Below are positions 7,631 to 13,545 of a DNA stretch of 13,545 nucleotides, in pieces. Under the pieces are notes generated by a model. The model did no database searches. It had not been told where the DNA came from and worked only from the letters and a program-made list of their open reading frames with translations. Where the stretch lies: contig JALUUP010000165.1 in NCBI GenBank assembly GCA_027021285.1, positions 1-13,545 of the forward strand, written 5' to 3'. Source of the stretch: Bacteroidota bacterium. Lineage in GTDB: Bacteria; Bacteroidota; Ignavibacteria; SZUA-365; JAADGX01. The translations under genes and the position numbers were made by a program. Numbering within the stretch: the first letter of the stretch is position 1; each line of letters opens with the position of its first letter.

Positions 7631-9201
7631 TGCAGTACGATCACCTTTCCCCAGGCGGGATCGTTTTCACCGACCTGGACCCGGTAAAAATACACACCGT
7701 TGGAAACCTGTTGACCGGAATCATCCCGGCCGTCCCATATCTCGTCGTACTCGCTGCCCGGGTTTCGAGGGGCGTTTCGTACGAGCGTTCGTACCGGGGT
7801 CATTCCGAAACCGTAGAACTGGATGGTCACCGTCGAACCCTGTTCCACCCGGTAGTGAATGCGGCACACTTCATCATCGGGAGCGAAGGGATTGGGATAT
7901 GCATAAACGTCGGAAAGCGACATGCTGGGACGAGCCGCCCGAAAGATAGTCCAGTCCGAGGCATAACATGCATCAGGCGGAGGCGTCGAGCGTACCAGGC
8001 CATCCTCGGTAGCGGCCCATAAATCACCTGCCTGGTAGGCGACCGCATATGTGTTCGGGTTTGTCACCCGTTGCCGGTTGGAGGGATCGACAAACCTGTC
8101 GTTTCCGGCCCAACTGCGGCCGCCGTCCTGCGAGCAGTAAATGCCAGCGTCCGTCCCCGTGTACACCCGTTCTCCCCGAACACCGAAGCCGTGGGCAAAT
8201 ACACCGCGCAACCCGACCAGCCAGCTTTCGCCGCCGTCACTTGTGACGCTGACGGCCCGGAATTCGTTCACATCCAGGGCATTGACCGTGGCGGCCCAGA
8301 TGTATTTCTTTCCATTGATAATATTTTTTGCAAGCGCAACCACGAAATTCCCGGAAATGGGGTAGTCCTGGTTGGTCGCGTTGAATTTTCGCCAGGAGAC
8401 GCCGCCGTCGGTGGTGAGATTGATCCCCCCTGCCGTACCGACCCAAAGAACGCTGTCGCTTTCCGCCATGACGGAAAAAACCCGGTGATTGAGGTTTCCC
8501 GTCAATCCCAGGTCCGGCCGGTTCACGGGCGACAAGTCGAAATCAAGCGTGTCCTCCGGCGCGATGGAATCGAGGTGATCCGGCGGCAGAATGACGGGCT
8601 GCCACGTGGAGCCCATGTCCGTGGACTTGCGCAATCCGCCGGCGAAGCTCGCTATCCACACTGCGTCCGAGGTAACGGCCAGATCGTAGGTGATATTATT
8701 CACGTCCACGGTCACGGCCAGGGCGTCGATCGTGTTGTCTCCGTACTGGAGTTGGTACACCTTCATGTTCTCCGGCTCCATGGGTTGGTCGATTCGCTTC
8801 CAGGTCTTTCCGTTATCCGTTGAAAAGGCGAGTCCTTTCCCGACGGGGAGGTATTCATCCCCGACCTTGATGGACCCGGCAAGGGAGGCCCAGAAGACCG
8901 GACCGTGCGCATCCAGCGCGGCGATGCTTTCCTGACCAAACGGAGCAACGTCCGTAAAATTCGTCCACGTAACGCCCCGGTCGGTTGTCCATCCGAGGCC
9001 CTTGCTGCCTGCAACCCATAACGTGTCGCTCCTGACAAGGAAATCAACGGCGGAATTGCTCGCGGGCCTGTCGGAAGCCTCATATCCCTCTTCACCGGGG
9101 AGAAACAGCTGCCGTTGCACAACCTGCGCCTCCAGCGGGAACAAGAAACCCGACATCAAGACGAACGCTACTGCGAAAGCGATTTTGAAGAACTGTGGCA
9201 T
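7627..9201 (-). CDS. Secreted Asp-box repeat protein with FlgD-like/T9SS-type C-terminal domain
   Basis: From ATG 9201 (AAGGA four bases upstream) the protein has 524 residues. The longer in-frame reading from 9444 is rejected because it lies inside the upstream lipoprotein gene and would bury the signal peptide. The signal peptide spans 1-25 (likely cut after LEA). Asp-boxes are at 72-79 (TTDRGVTW), 127-134 (STDNGKTW), 193-200 (STDMGSTW), 263-270 (TTDGGVSW), 320-327 (TSDGGESW) and 357-364 (SQDGGRSW), forming a beta-propeller-like body. Residues 427-524 form an Ig-like FlgD/T9SS-type domain with YPNPF at 435-439, WDGRDDSG at 489-496 and GVYFYRVQVG at 502-511, ending in GKVIVLQ. Such domains direct or accompany export through T9SS and surface attachment. 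The ligand or enzymatic function is unknown. The stop overlaps the PorV-like gene by four bases. Confidence 0.88.
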   Translation of the reverse strand: MPQFFKIAFAVAFVLMSGFLFPLEAQVVQRQLFLPGEEGYEASDRPASNSAVDFLVRSDTLWVAGSKGLGWTTDRGVTWTNFTDVAPFGQESIAALDAHGPVFWASLAGSIKVGDEYLPVGKGLAFSTDNGKTWKRIDQPMEPENMKVYQLQYGDNTIDALAVTVDVNNITYDLAVTSDAVWIASFAGGLRKSTDMGSTWQPVILPPDHLDSIAPEDTLDFDLSPVNRPDLGLTGNLNHRVFSVMAESDSVLWVGTAGGINLTTDGGVSWRKFNATNQDYPISGNFVVALAKNIINGKKYIWAATVNALDVNEFRAVSVTSDGGESWLVGLRGVFAHGFGVRGERVYTGTDAGIYCSQDGGRSWAGNDRFVDPSNRQRVTNPNTYAVAYQAGDLWAATEDGLVRSTPPPDACYASDWTIFRAARPSMSLSDVYAYPNPFAPDDEVCRIHYRVEQGSTVTIQFYGFGMTPVRTLVRNAPRNPGSEYDEIWDGRDDSGQQVSNGVYFYRVQVGENDPAWGKVIVLQ

Positions 9202-9208
9202 GGAATCC

Positions 9209-10036
9209 TTAAATGACTTCAACGAAGTGGATGATGATGTTACTGGGAAGATTGCCGTAATCGAAAGCTTGAAACTCGAAGCGGTAGCGTCCCCGTTCCG
9301 TCGAGGAAGGCAGTTGCACGCGTAGGGAGTAAACTCCATCCCCGGCGACCGCGTCGCCATGCACGGCCAGGCCGTCGTCGAACATCTGGAATGGGTTGGA
9401 CGATGACGGTCGTCCATCCGGAAGGAACGTGTTGAATTGAACACGCCGGATATCCTTGATGCCGCTGGAATCGGTTACTGTGACCTGGAAGTCCAGCAGG
9501 ACAAAACCGGTATCCGGAACCACCACGGTGTCGGGCGCGGAAAGATGCGCAAGTACAGGGGCAAAGCTCCCGTTTCTGACCCGGAGCGTGGAGCGCAATT
9601 GGTTCAGATGCCTGTCCTTCGTATCCCAGCCGGTAACCTCGACTTCATAGACGCCGACGTCTCCACGGCGGATGTGCATCGCCAACTCCGCGTGAAGAGA
9701 ATCCGCGGCTTGAGGAAAAGCAAGGATCGTATCGATAATCGACTGGGAAGAACCCGACGGCGTGAGCGTGCACCTCACCCGATCCAATCCGGTGTCAGTC
9801 GTCGAAACACCGGTGATGGCGATTTCAAAAGGTAACACCACCGCATCGTCAGGAGACTTTACGCCTCCCGTGCCAATGGAATCGGTGTCAAATTCATAGG
9901 CGCTTAACGTCAACCGCTCCAGGTGAGGAAGAGCGCCGGGAAAGACGCTGTCAACAACAGAATCGTCGCTTGCACACCCGGCCAGTACGACCGCGATGAG
10001 AGAAAGAAGAAGTATTTTGGGCATTGTGAACGTCAT
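9209..10036 (-). CDS. Outer-membrane or surface lipoprotein with two Ig-like halves
   Basis: The 275-residue product opens with a lipoprotein signal peptide: hydrophobic 8-18 and lipobox VLAGC with the lipidated cysteine at 21. The residues after it, ASDDS, are acidic, as in the lipoprotein export signals that send Bacteroidota lipoproteins to the outer face. The mature part seems to hold two beta-sandwich segments (about 36-155 and 158-275). The second contains an acidic loop, FDDGLAVHGDAVAGDGVYS (219-237), of a type seen in secreted multi-domain proteins. I do not recognise a named family. ATG 10024 is an alternative start that shortens the signal peptide by four residues. It avoids the leader hairpin whose base is 10 bases before ATG 10036. 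This is the first gene of the surface operon, seven bases before the Asp-box gene. Confidence 0.8.
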   Translation of the reverse strand: MTFTMPKILLLSLIAVVLAGCASDDSVVDSVFPGALPHLERLTLSAYEFDTDSIGTGGVKSPDDAVVLPFEIAITGVSTTDTGLDRVRCTLTPSGSSQSIIDTILAFPQAADSLHAELAMHIRRGDVGVYEVEVTGWDTKDRHLNQLRSTLRVRNGSFAPVLAHLSAPDTVVVPDTGFVLLDFQVTVTDSSGIKDIRRVQFNTFLPDGRPSSSNPFQMFDDGLAVHGDAVAGDGVYSLRVQLPSSTERGRYRFEFQAFDYGNLPSNIIIHFVEVI

Positions 10037-10046
10037 TCTTAATAAA

Positions 10047-10080
10047 GAAGCCAGGGTGTAAAAATCAGCACCCCGGCTTC
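10047..10080 (-). promoter_or_regulatory. Strong leader hairpin before the surface operon
   Basis: The arms 10047-10058 and 10069-10080 form a 12-base stem (one G-U pair on the minus strand, A-C on the plus strand) with a 10-base loop containing TTTTT. On the minus strand it is followed by TTTATTAA and then the lipoprotein start. It lies inside the predicted leader, starting about 20 bases after the likely transcription start. It may be an attenuator, an RNA-stabilising 5' hairpin or a block to initiation at ATG 10036. A terminator for the upstream protease gene is also possible. Confidence 0.55.
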
Positions 10081-10105
10081 AAGTCGAACAATCAAGGAGG
10101 CAAAA

Positions 10106-10137
10106 CAAACATAATACCGCCGATGGATTCATGTCAA
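10106..10137 (-). promoter_or_regulatory. Bacteroidota-type promoter (TTG / TAnnTTTG) of the surface operon
   Basis: On the minus strand TTG (10137-10135) is followed after 21 bases by TATGTTTG (10113-10106), a perfect fit to the Bacteroidota -7 element TAnnTTTG with an acceptable spacing. The TTG is part of TTGACA. Transcription would start near 10100, giving a leader of about 60 bases that contains the hairpin at 10047-10080. It sits between the protease stop (10204) and the lipoprotein gene, which supports a separate transcript for the surface operon. Confidence 0.6.
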
Positions 10138-10203
10138 TGGACTTATCTATCCATCCTATAAGATTACCCTTTTCGGCCAAAAAGAGCATATTTTTTCTTA
10201 TTC

Positions 10204-11271
10204 TCATGGAAGCACACCCCCGCTGAAATAAATGGGTGCTGGTGTAAACGATACTATGAAGATAAATAAACTCGCCCAACCGAGATACCTGCGTCCGGCG
10301 CTCAAGGGCTCTGGATCGGGGATGGGCGGATGGTCGAGCTTGATCATGAATAAAATCAACAAGCCGAACAGCAGCCAGGTTGCGCTGAAAATCGAATCCC
10401 AGGCCGGGATAAGCGTGTACAGCGCCTTTACCAATTCAGGGAAATAAAGAAGATCCAATAACGTGGGAAGAAAGGCCAGGCTCCCGAACACAATCAGGAG
10501 AGCAGTGACAATTCTCGAGATGCGTCTGTGCATTGAACCAACCATGGCGTACAAAATATGTCCTCCGTCCAACTGGCCCGCGGGGATAAGGTTCATCGCG
10601 GTGACCAGGAGGCCAAACCATCCCGTGATGAGAAACGGGTAATGGTACATTTCGGTCATGGGGGGCACCCATGCGGCCTGGGATGGAATGACGTGGGACA
10701 GGAATGAGTACATCAGGGAATTTCCGAACGTCACAACGGGCATACTGGCTTCGCCCGGGATGGTCCCAGTCGCAAGGTCAAAGCCGGGGTGAAGATGCAA
10801 AATATATTCCGGACCGGGAAGGTTGCTGAATCCGTATATCAACACAACCAGGGAAGCGACGTAGCCGGCGATAGGTCCTGCAATACCGATGTCGAAAAGC
10901 GCTTTCCGAGAAGCCGGGTATTCCTTCATCCGAATGACTGCTCCGAAGGTACCGAAATTGATGAATCCGGGAAGAAAAACCGGGATGTAATAAGGAAGTG
11001 TTGTCTTGACCCCGTAATACCGTGCGGCGAAATAGTGCCCGAATTCATGGGCGGACAAGATGAACAACAACAGCAGAGCGTACGGCAGACCGGCAGAGAA
11101 ATTCATGAGGTCGGTCTCCATGCGCCACAGCATTCCTGAAAGCGTCGTTGTCGCCAAGGTCAGGAGGAACAGAACGAGGTGCAGGGTCTTGCGCTCCCGC
11201 TTGGGAACAAGAAGATCCGCCGGGCGGTGCGTCCGGTCGTCCATCAACGATTGCATGTCTTTTTCGTTCAT
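10204..11271 (-). CDS. M50 (site-2-protease-like) membrane metallopeptidase
   Basis: From ATG 11271 the protein has 355 residues. An in-frame ATG at 11331 would add 20 residues but overlaps the divergent gene, so the shorter form is preferred. Zinc-site residues are intact: HEFGH at 75-79 within a membrane segment, and the second motif NLIPAGQLDGGH at 227-238, whose aspartate completes the site. FGAVIRMKEYPASRKALFDIG and AGPIAG (about 108-136) are typical of the EGY/S2P-like M50 group. Several further hydrophobic segments continue to the C-terminus, ending in IFIVSFTPAPIYF. No PDZ domain is visible, unlike RseP. The family cuts transmembrane segments of substrate proteins, often regulators or signal-peptide remnants. 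The substrate here is unknown, and no anti-sigma factor lies nearby. Confidence 0.9.
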   Translation of the reverse strand: MNEKDMQSLMDDRTHRPADLLVPKRERKTLHLVLFLLTLATTTLSGMLWRMETDLMNFSAGLPYALLLLFILSAHEFGHYFAARYYGVKTTLPYYIPVFLPGFINFGTFGAVIRMKEYPASRKALFDIGIAGPIAGYVASLVVLIYGFSNLPGPEYILHLHPGFDLATGTIPGEASMPVVTFGNSLMYSFLSHVIPSQAAWVPPMTEMYHYPFLITGWFGLLVTAMNLIPAGQLDGGHILYAMVGSMHRRISRIVTALLIVFGSLAFLPTLLDLLYFPELVKALYTLIPAWDSIFSATWLLFGLLILFMIKLDHPPIPDPEPLSAGRRYLGWASLFIFIVSFTPAPIYFSGGVLP

Positions 11272-11329
11272 AGGACTTGCACAACTTACAAAAAAACGGC
11301 AAATATTCTTGTGTAGAATTGGTGCCCCC
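11272..11329. promoter_or_regulatory. Short divergent promoter region
   Basis: Only 58 bases separate the divergent starts of the protease and the Alg14-like gene, so promoters for both must lie here or inside the coding ends. On the plus strand TATTCTTG at 11304-11311 differs from TAnnTTTG at one position, with a TTG 24 bases earlier (11277-11279), a slightly long spacing. On the minus strand AATATTTG in the same segment is also one base off. Both are tentative. Confidence 0.3.
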
Positions 11330-11842
11330 ATGGATCAGTACGATGAACCTTACATGAAGACAAGATTTCATAGCGGTCATGATAGCGATTATTCCATCTG
11401 CCTGGTCTGTTCCAGTGGCGGGCATCTGTTCGAGCTGCACAGCTTGAAACCCTGGTGGAGTCAGTACCAGCGATTCTGGGTTACGTTTCAAAAACCCGAC
11501 GCGATAAGCCTGCTGGAGGGGGAAACGGTCGTGTGGGGCAGTTATCCGACAAACCGGAATATTCCGAACCTCGTTCGCAATACCATTCTCGCCATCCGTA
11601 TCCTGCGAAAAGAACGTCCCGATCTCATCGTATCCACCGGCGCCGGCATCGCCGTGCCGTTTTTCTGGATTGGGAAATTATTTTTTCGATGTAAAACCGT
11701 GTACATCGAAATGTTCACCCGCATGGATAAACCGTCGCTTACCGCAAGACTGATCTTTCCGGTCGGCGACCGTTTCCTCGTCCAGCGTAAATCGCTGTTG
11801 TCCCGTTTTCCCCGCTCGGAATACATAGGACCGGTCATATGA
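11330..11842 (+). CDS. Alg14/PssD-like glycosyltransferase subunit
   Basis: The 170-residue product fits the Alg14 family: CSSGGHLFELHSL at 27-39, STGAGIAVPFFWIG at 102-115 and YIEMFTRMDKPSLTAR at 125-140. It ends in the characteristic YIGPV. ATG 11330 is chosen because upstream in-frame sequence runs antisense through the protease gene. In yeast Alg14 anchors Alg13 at the membrane and helps bind the lipid acceptor; in bacteria PssD/PssE-type pairs add a second sugar to a lipid-linked saccharide during exopolysaccharide synthesis. The hydrophobic 104-118 region may contact the membrane. The stop shares ATGA with the next gene, an arrangement expected for subunits made in equal amounts. The acceptor and sugar cannot be determined. 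Confidence 0.88.
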   Translation: MDQYDEPYMKTRFHSGHDSDYSICLVCSSGGHLFELHSLKPWWSQYQRFWVTFQKPDAISLLEGETVVWGSYPTNRNIPNLVRNTILAIRILRKERPDLIVSTGAGIAVPFFWIGKLFFRCKTVYIEMFTRMDKPSLTARLIFPVGDRFLVQRKSLLSRFPRSEYIGPVI

Positions 11843-12348
11843 TCTTTGTATCCGTTGGAACACACGAAGTCCCCTTCACCCGTCTCCTGGACGCCGTTGC
11901 CCGACTGGCGGCGAACAGTGACGAGGAATTCATCGTACAGTACGGCCACGCTCCTCCGCCCAACATGAACGGAATGGTGCAACCGTTTTTCACGTTTCAT
12001 GAAATGGTTGCGCACATCAGGGAGGCCCGTGTTTACATCTGTCACGCAGGCTCGGGCTCGACGATGCTGGCGCTTCACGAGGGAAAAATTCCCGTCGTGG
12101 TTCCCCGGCGTCCCGATCTCGGCGAGCACGTGGACGACCACCAACTTCGATTTGCCTATGATCTCGCGGACCGAGTCATACCCGTGTTCGACGTCGCGGT
12201 TCTACCGGAAGTCCTTTCAAATTTTGAGACCCTGGCCTCGACGAAAGTCAAACCCCTCCAGGGCAATCCACACGCGGAAAAAATTGCCCGCCGCCTGGAC
12301 GCCGTTTGTCGCGATCTCCTGGCCGGTGCAAAATTCAGCAAAGATTAA
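11839..12348 (+). CDS. Alg13/PssE-like glycosyltransferase catalytic subunit
   Basis: This 169-residue protein is the C-terminal GT28-type half of a split GT-B enzyme. Visible motifs are IFVSVGTHEVPF at 2-13, ICHAGSGS at 67-74, GKIPVVVPRRPDLGEHVDDHQ at 82-102 (the nucleotide-sugar binding region, with the EHVDDHQ signature of PssE/EpsF-type proteins). Together with the Alg14-like partner it should form one active transferase using a UDP-sugar, perhaps UDP-galactose or UDP-GlcNAc. Length is usual for the bacterial subunit. It starts by a four-base overlap with the Alg14-like gene. No other polysaccharide genes flank the pair inside the window, apart from the GT4 gene about 6 kb away. Confidence 0.9.
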   Translation: MIFVSVGTHEVPFTRLLDAVARLAANSDEEFIVQYGHAPPPNMNGMVQPFFTFHEMVAHIREARVYICHAGSGSTMLALHEGKIPVVVPRRPDLGEHVDDHQLRFAYDLADRVIPVFDVAVLPEVLSNFETLASTKVKPLQGNPHAEKIARRLDAVCRDLLAGAKFSKD

Positions 12349-12370
12349 TTGGTAAAACGATAAGCGATTG

Positions 12371-12395
12371 GGATATTATCGAAGGATATTTCGAA
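12371..12395 (+). repeat. Tandem GGATATT(A)TCGAA pair upstream of the VWA gene
   Basis: Two adjacent, almost identical units lie head to tail: GGATATTATCGAA at 12371-12383 and GGATATTTCGAA at 12384-12395, differing by one inserted A. They lie 14 bases before the VWA start codon at 12410, in the only gap (61 bases) between it and the Alg13-like gene. They could be a regulator site or simply chance in a short AT-rich spacer. Confidence 0.35.
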
Positions 12396-12409
12396 CAACT
12401 CCAGGAAGC

Positions 12410-13545
12410 ATGGGTCGGCGCGTACATATCTTCATCTTTGCTCTGGCATTTTTGATCGGAACGACTCTTGTCGCCCAAATCGACGTTCGCACCGGCGCGC
12501 CCGACCTATCGCAGTATCCCGACGTGCGCATCCCCATCACGATCTACTGCGACTACGCATTCCAGGAAAACCTCACCCCTTCGCAATTTGTCGTGTTGGA
12601 AAACGGGCTGGTTCAGTCGCCGGTCAGCATTACCTGCCCGCCTCCGAAGCCGCGCCCGCCCATGGCGTTATCCATGATCGGCGACCGCAGGCAGGAGATG
12701 CCTTCGTTCGCAGTGACCAAGATGAAAGCGGTCTATAAAGCGTTCGTGGGTAACTTCCGCACCTGGCCGAACGGCACCGACGTGGGCAACGTGGTTGGAG
12801 ACCCCGACGTCCTCGTCAAGCTGACCAGCAACAAACCTGCATTGCGGGCGGGAATCGACAAGCTCAACCCGGACGGATCGATCTCGTTGAATACCATTGC
12901 AAAGGCAATCAACGACCTGAAGACCAGTTCCTCCGGCTTGAAACGCTACCTCATCCTGACCGTTACCGCCGACGCAATTTTCGACGTCTCCGGATTTTTT
13001 GCCGTCATCAACGCCGCCCGAAATTCCAACGTACAGGCGTATGTCGTCGTGGTGTACACCAACCCGCTCATCAAGTACTACAACAGTTTGATGGAGCAAT
13101 TCCTGAAACTCCTTGCGCAGTTGACGGGCGGGAAATACTACCTGGCGGAAAACCAGGACGAGATGGACGCCGCGTACCGGGAGCTGTACTCGCTCCTCGC
13201 CACGCATTTCGACCCGTGCACGTTGAGCTATACATCCTCTACTCCGTGCAAGGACGGTTCCACCAGGGAGGTAATCATCCGTTTCAACGGATGCTCCGGT
13301 TCGGCAGGAGATACACTGTACTACACCGCGCCTCTCGACATTTCCACGCTCACACCCGTTACCCTGGCGCTGGACACTACCGTCATCAACGCCAACGAAA
13401 ACGGTGAGCTTTTGCTCCGCCTCGTACCCGAGCAGCCGGGAAAGGTCTTGTATCCTTTCGACTTCCAGCTCATTTTCGACAACTCGCGCGTCACACTGAC
13501 CGGCATCACCACCAACGGTTACATGGCCGAGGGTTTCACACCCAT
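12410..13545 (+). CDS. Secreted VWA-like protein with degenerate metal site, C-terminus beyond the right edge
   Basis: ATG 12410 has AGGAAG just upstream and begins a signal peptide (hydrophobic 7-21, likely cut after VAQ). Residues 24-76 look like a beta-rich lead domain. Residues about 85-265 read as a von Willebrand factor A domain by its layout: strand, helix (AVTKMKAVYKAFV), then YLILTVTADAI (180-190), AYVVVVY (210-216), LAQLTGGKYYLAEN (235-248) and a closing helix. The MIDAS motif DxSxS is replaced by DRRQE (92-96), and the later strand lacks the usual TDG turn, so metal-dependent binding is doubtful. Cysteines at 270, 280 and 295 could form disulfides. From about 318 a new segment (LDTTVINANENGELLLRLV, then FDFQLIFDNSRVTLTGI) resembles a cohesin-like fold. 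The reading frame is open to the window end (378 full codons). Function is unknown; a cell-surface adhesion or scaffold role is inferred. Confidence 0.82.
   Translation, partial: MGRRVHIFIFALAFLIGTTLVAQIDVRTGAPDLSQYPDVRIPITIYCDYAFQENLTPSQFVVLENGLVQSPVSITCPPPKPRPPMALSMIGDRRQEMPSFAVTKMKAVYKAFVGNFRTWPNGTDVGNVVGDPDVLVKLTSNKPALRAGIDKLNPDGSISLNTIAKAINDLKTSSSGLKRYLILTVTADAIFDVSGFFAVINAARNSNVQAYVVVVYTNPLIKYYNSLMEQFLKLLAQLTGGKYYLAENQDEMDAAYRELYSLLATHFDPCTLSYTSSTPCKDGSTREVIIRFNGCSGSAGDTLYYTAPLDISTLTPVTLALDTTVINANENGELLLRLVPEQPGKVLYPFDFQLIFDNSRVTLTGITTNGYMAEGFTP

Noticed and set aside
8071..8823. A 250-codon plus-strand reading frame
   Set aside because: It is antisense to the Asp-box gene on the minus strand, whose repeats, signal peptide and C-terminal domain are clear; it is a shadow frame.
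9202..9444. N-terminal extension of the Asp-box protein from ATG 9444
   Set aside because: The added 81 residues overlap the lipoprotein gene in another frame and precede a good signal peptide with its own AAGGA site at ATG 9201.
10160..10200. CTTTT/AAAAG hairpin followed by a T-run on the plus strand, resembling a terminator
   Set aside because: No plus-strand gene lies upstream for it to terminate, the stem is short and AT-rich, and on the minus strand no T-tract follows it.

Overview
The window reads as a chromosomal segment from the Bacteroidota/Chlorobiota (FCB) group, probably an Ignavibacteria- or Kapabacteria-like lineage. The grounds are two PorV/PorQ-type outer-membrane proteins, two secreted Asp-box (BNR/sortilin-like) proteins, one with a C-terminal domain of type IX secretion (T9SS) cargo type, a lipoprotein with an acidic stretch after the lipidated cysteine, a promoter matching the Bacteroidota TTG / TAnnTTTG pattern, and mostly weak ribosome binding sites. 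This assignment is inferred from gene content; no rRNA, tRNA, mobile element or CRISPR array was seen.

Layout: (1) 1-1887, minus strand: a large exported Asp-box repeat protein running off the left edge. (2) 1888-2158: a divergent spacer without genes. (3) 2159-4428, plus strand: a tightly overlapping three-gene operon encoding AMMECR1 (AmmeMemoRadiSam protein A), MEMO (protein B) and a Rossmann/DUF2520 protein. No radical SAM partner is nearby. (4) 4491-5621, minus strand: a GT4-type glycosyltransferase, convergent with the operon. (5) 5698-10036, minus strand: a four-gene cell-surface operon in transcription order lipoprotein, secreted Asp-box protein with sorting-type C-terminus, PorV-like protein 1, PorV-like protein 2. 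Its genes are 7 nt apart, then overlap by 4 nt, then by 29 nt. It is preceded by a Bacteroidota-type promoter and a strong hairpin in the leader. (6) 10204-11271, minus strand: an M50 site-2-protease-like membrane metallopeptidase. (7) 11330-12348, plus strand: a split Alg14/Alg13-type (PssD/PssE-like) glycosyltransferase with a 4-nt overlap. (8) 12410 to the right edge, plus strand: a secreted von Willebrand factor A-like protein with a degenerate metal site, followed by a possible cohesin-like domain.

Most of the window therefore serves the cell envelope: exported repeat proteins, their likely outer-membrane partners, glycan transferases and a membrane protease. The AMMECR1-MEMO-DUF2520 operon is the exception. 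It is conserved intracellular machinery of poorly known function and is the best candidate for an under-described system here. No wholly new system can be claimed from the sequence alone.
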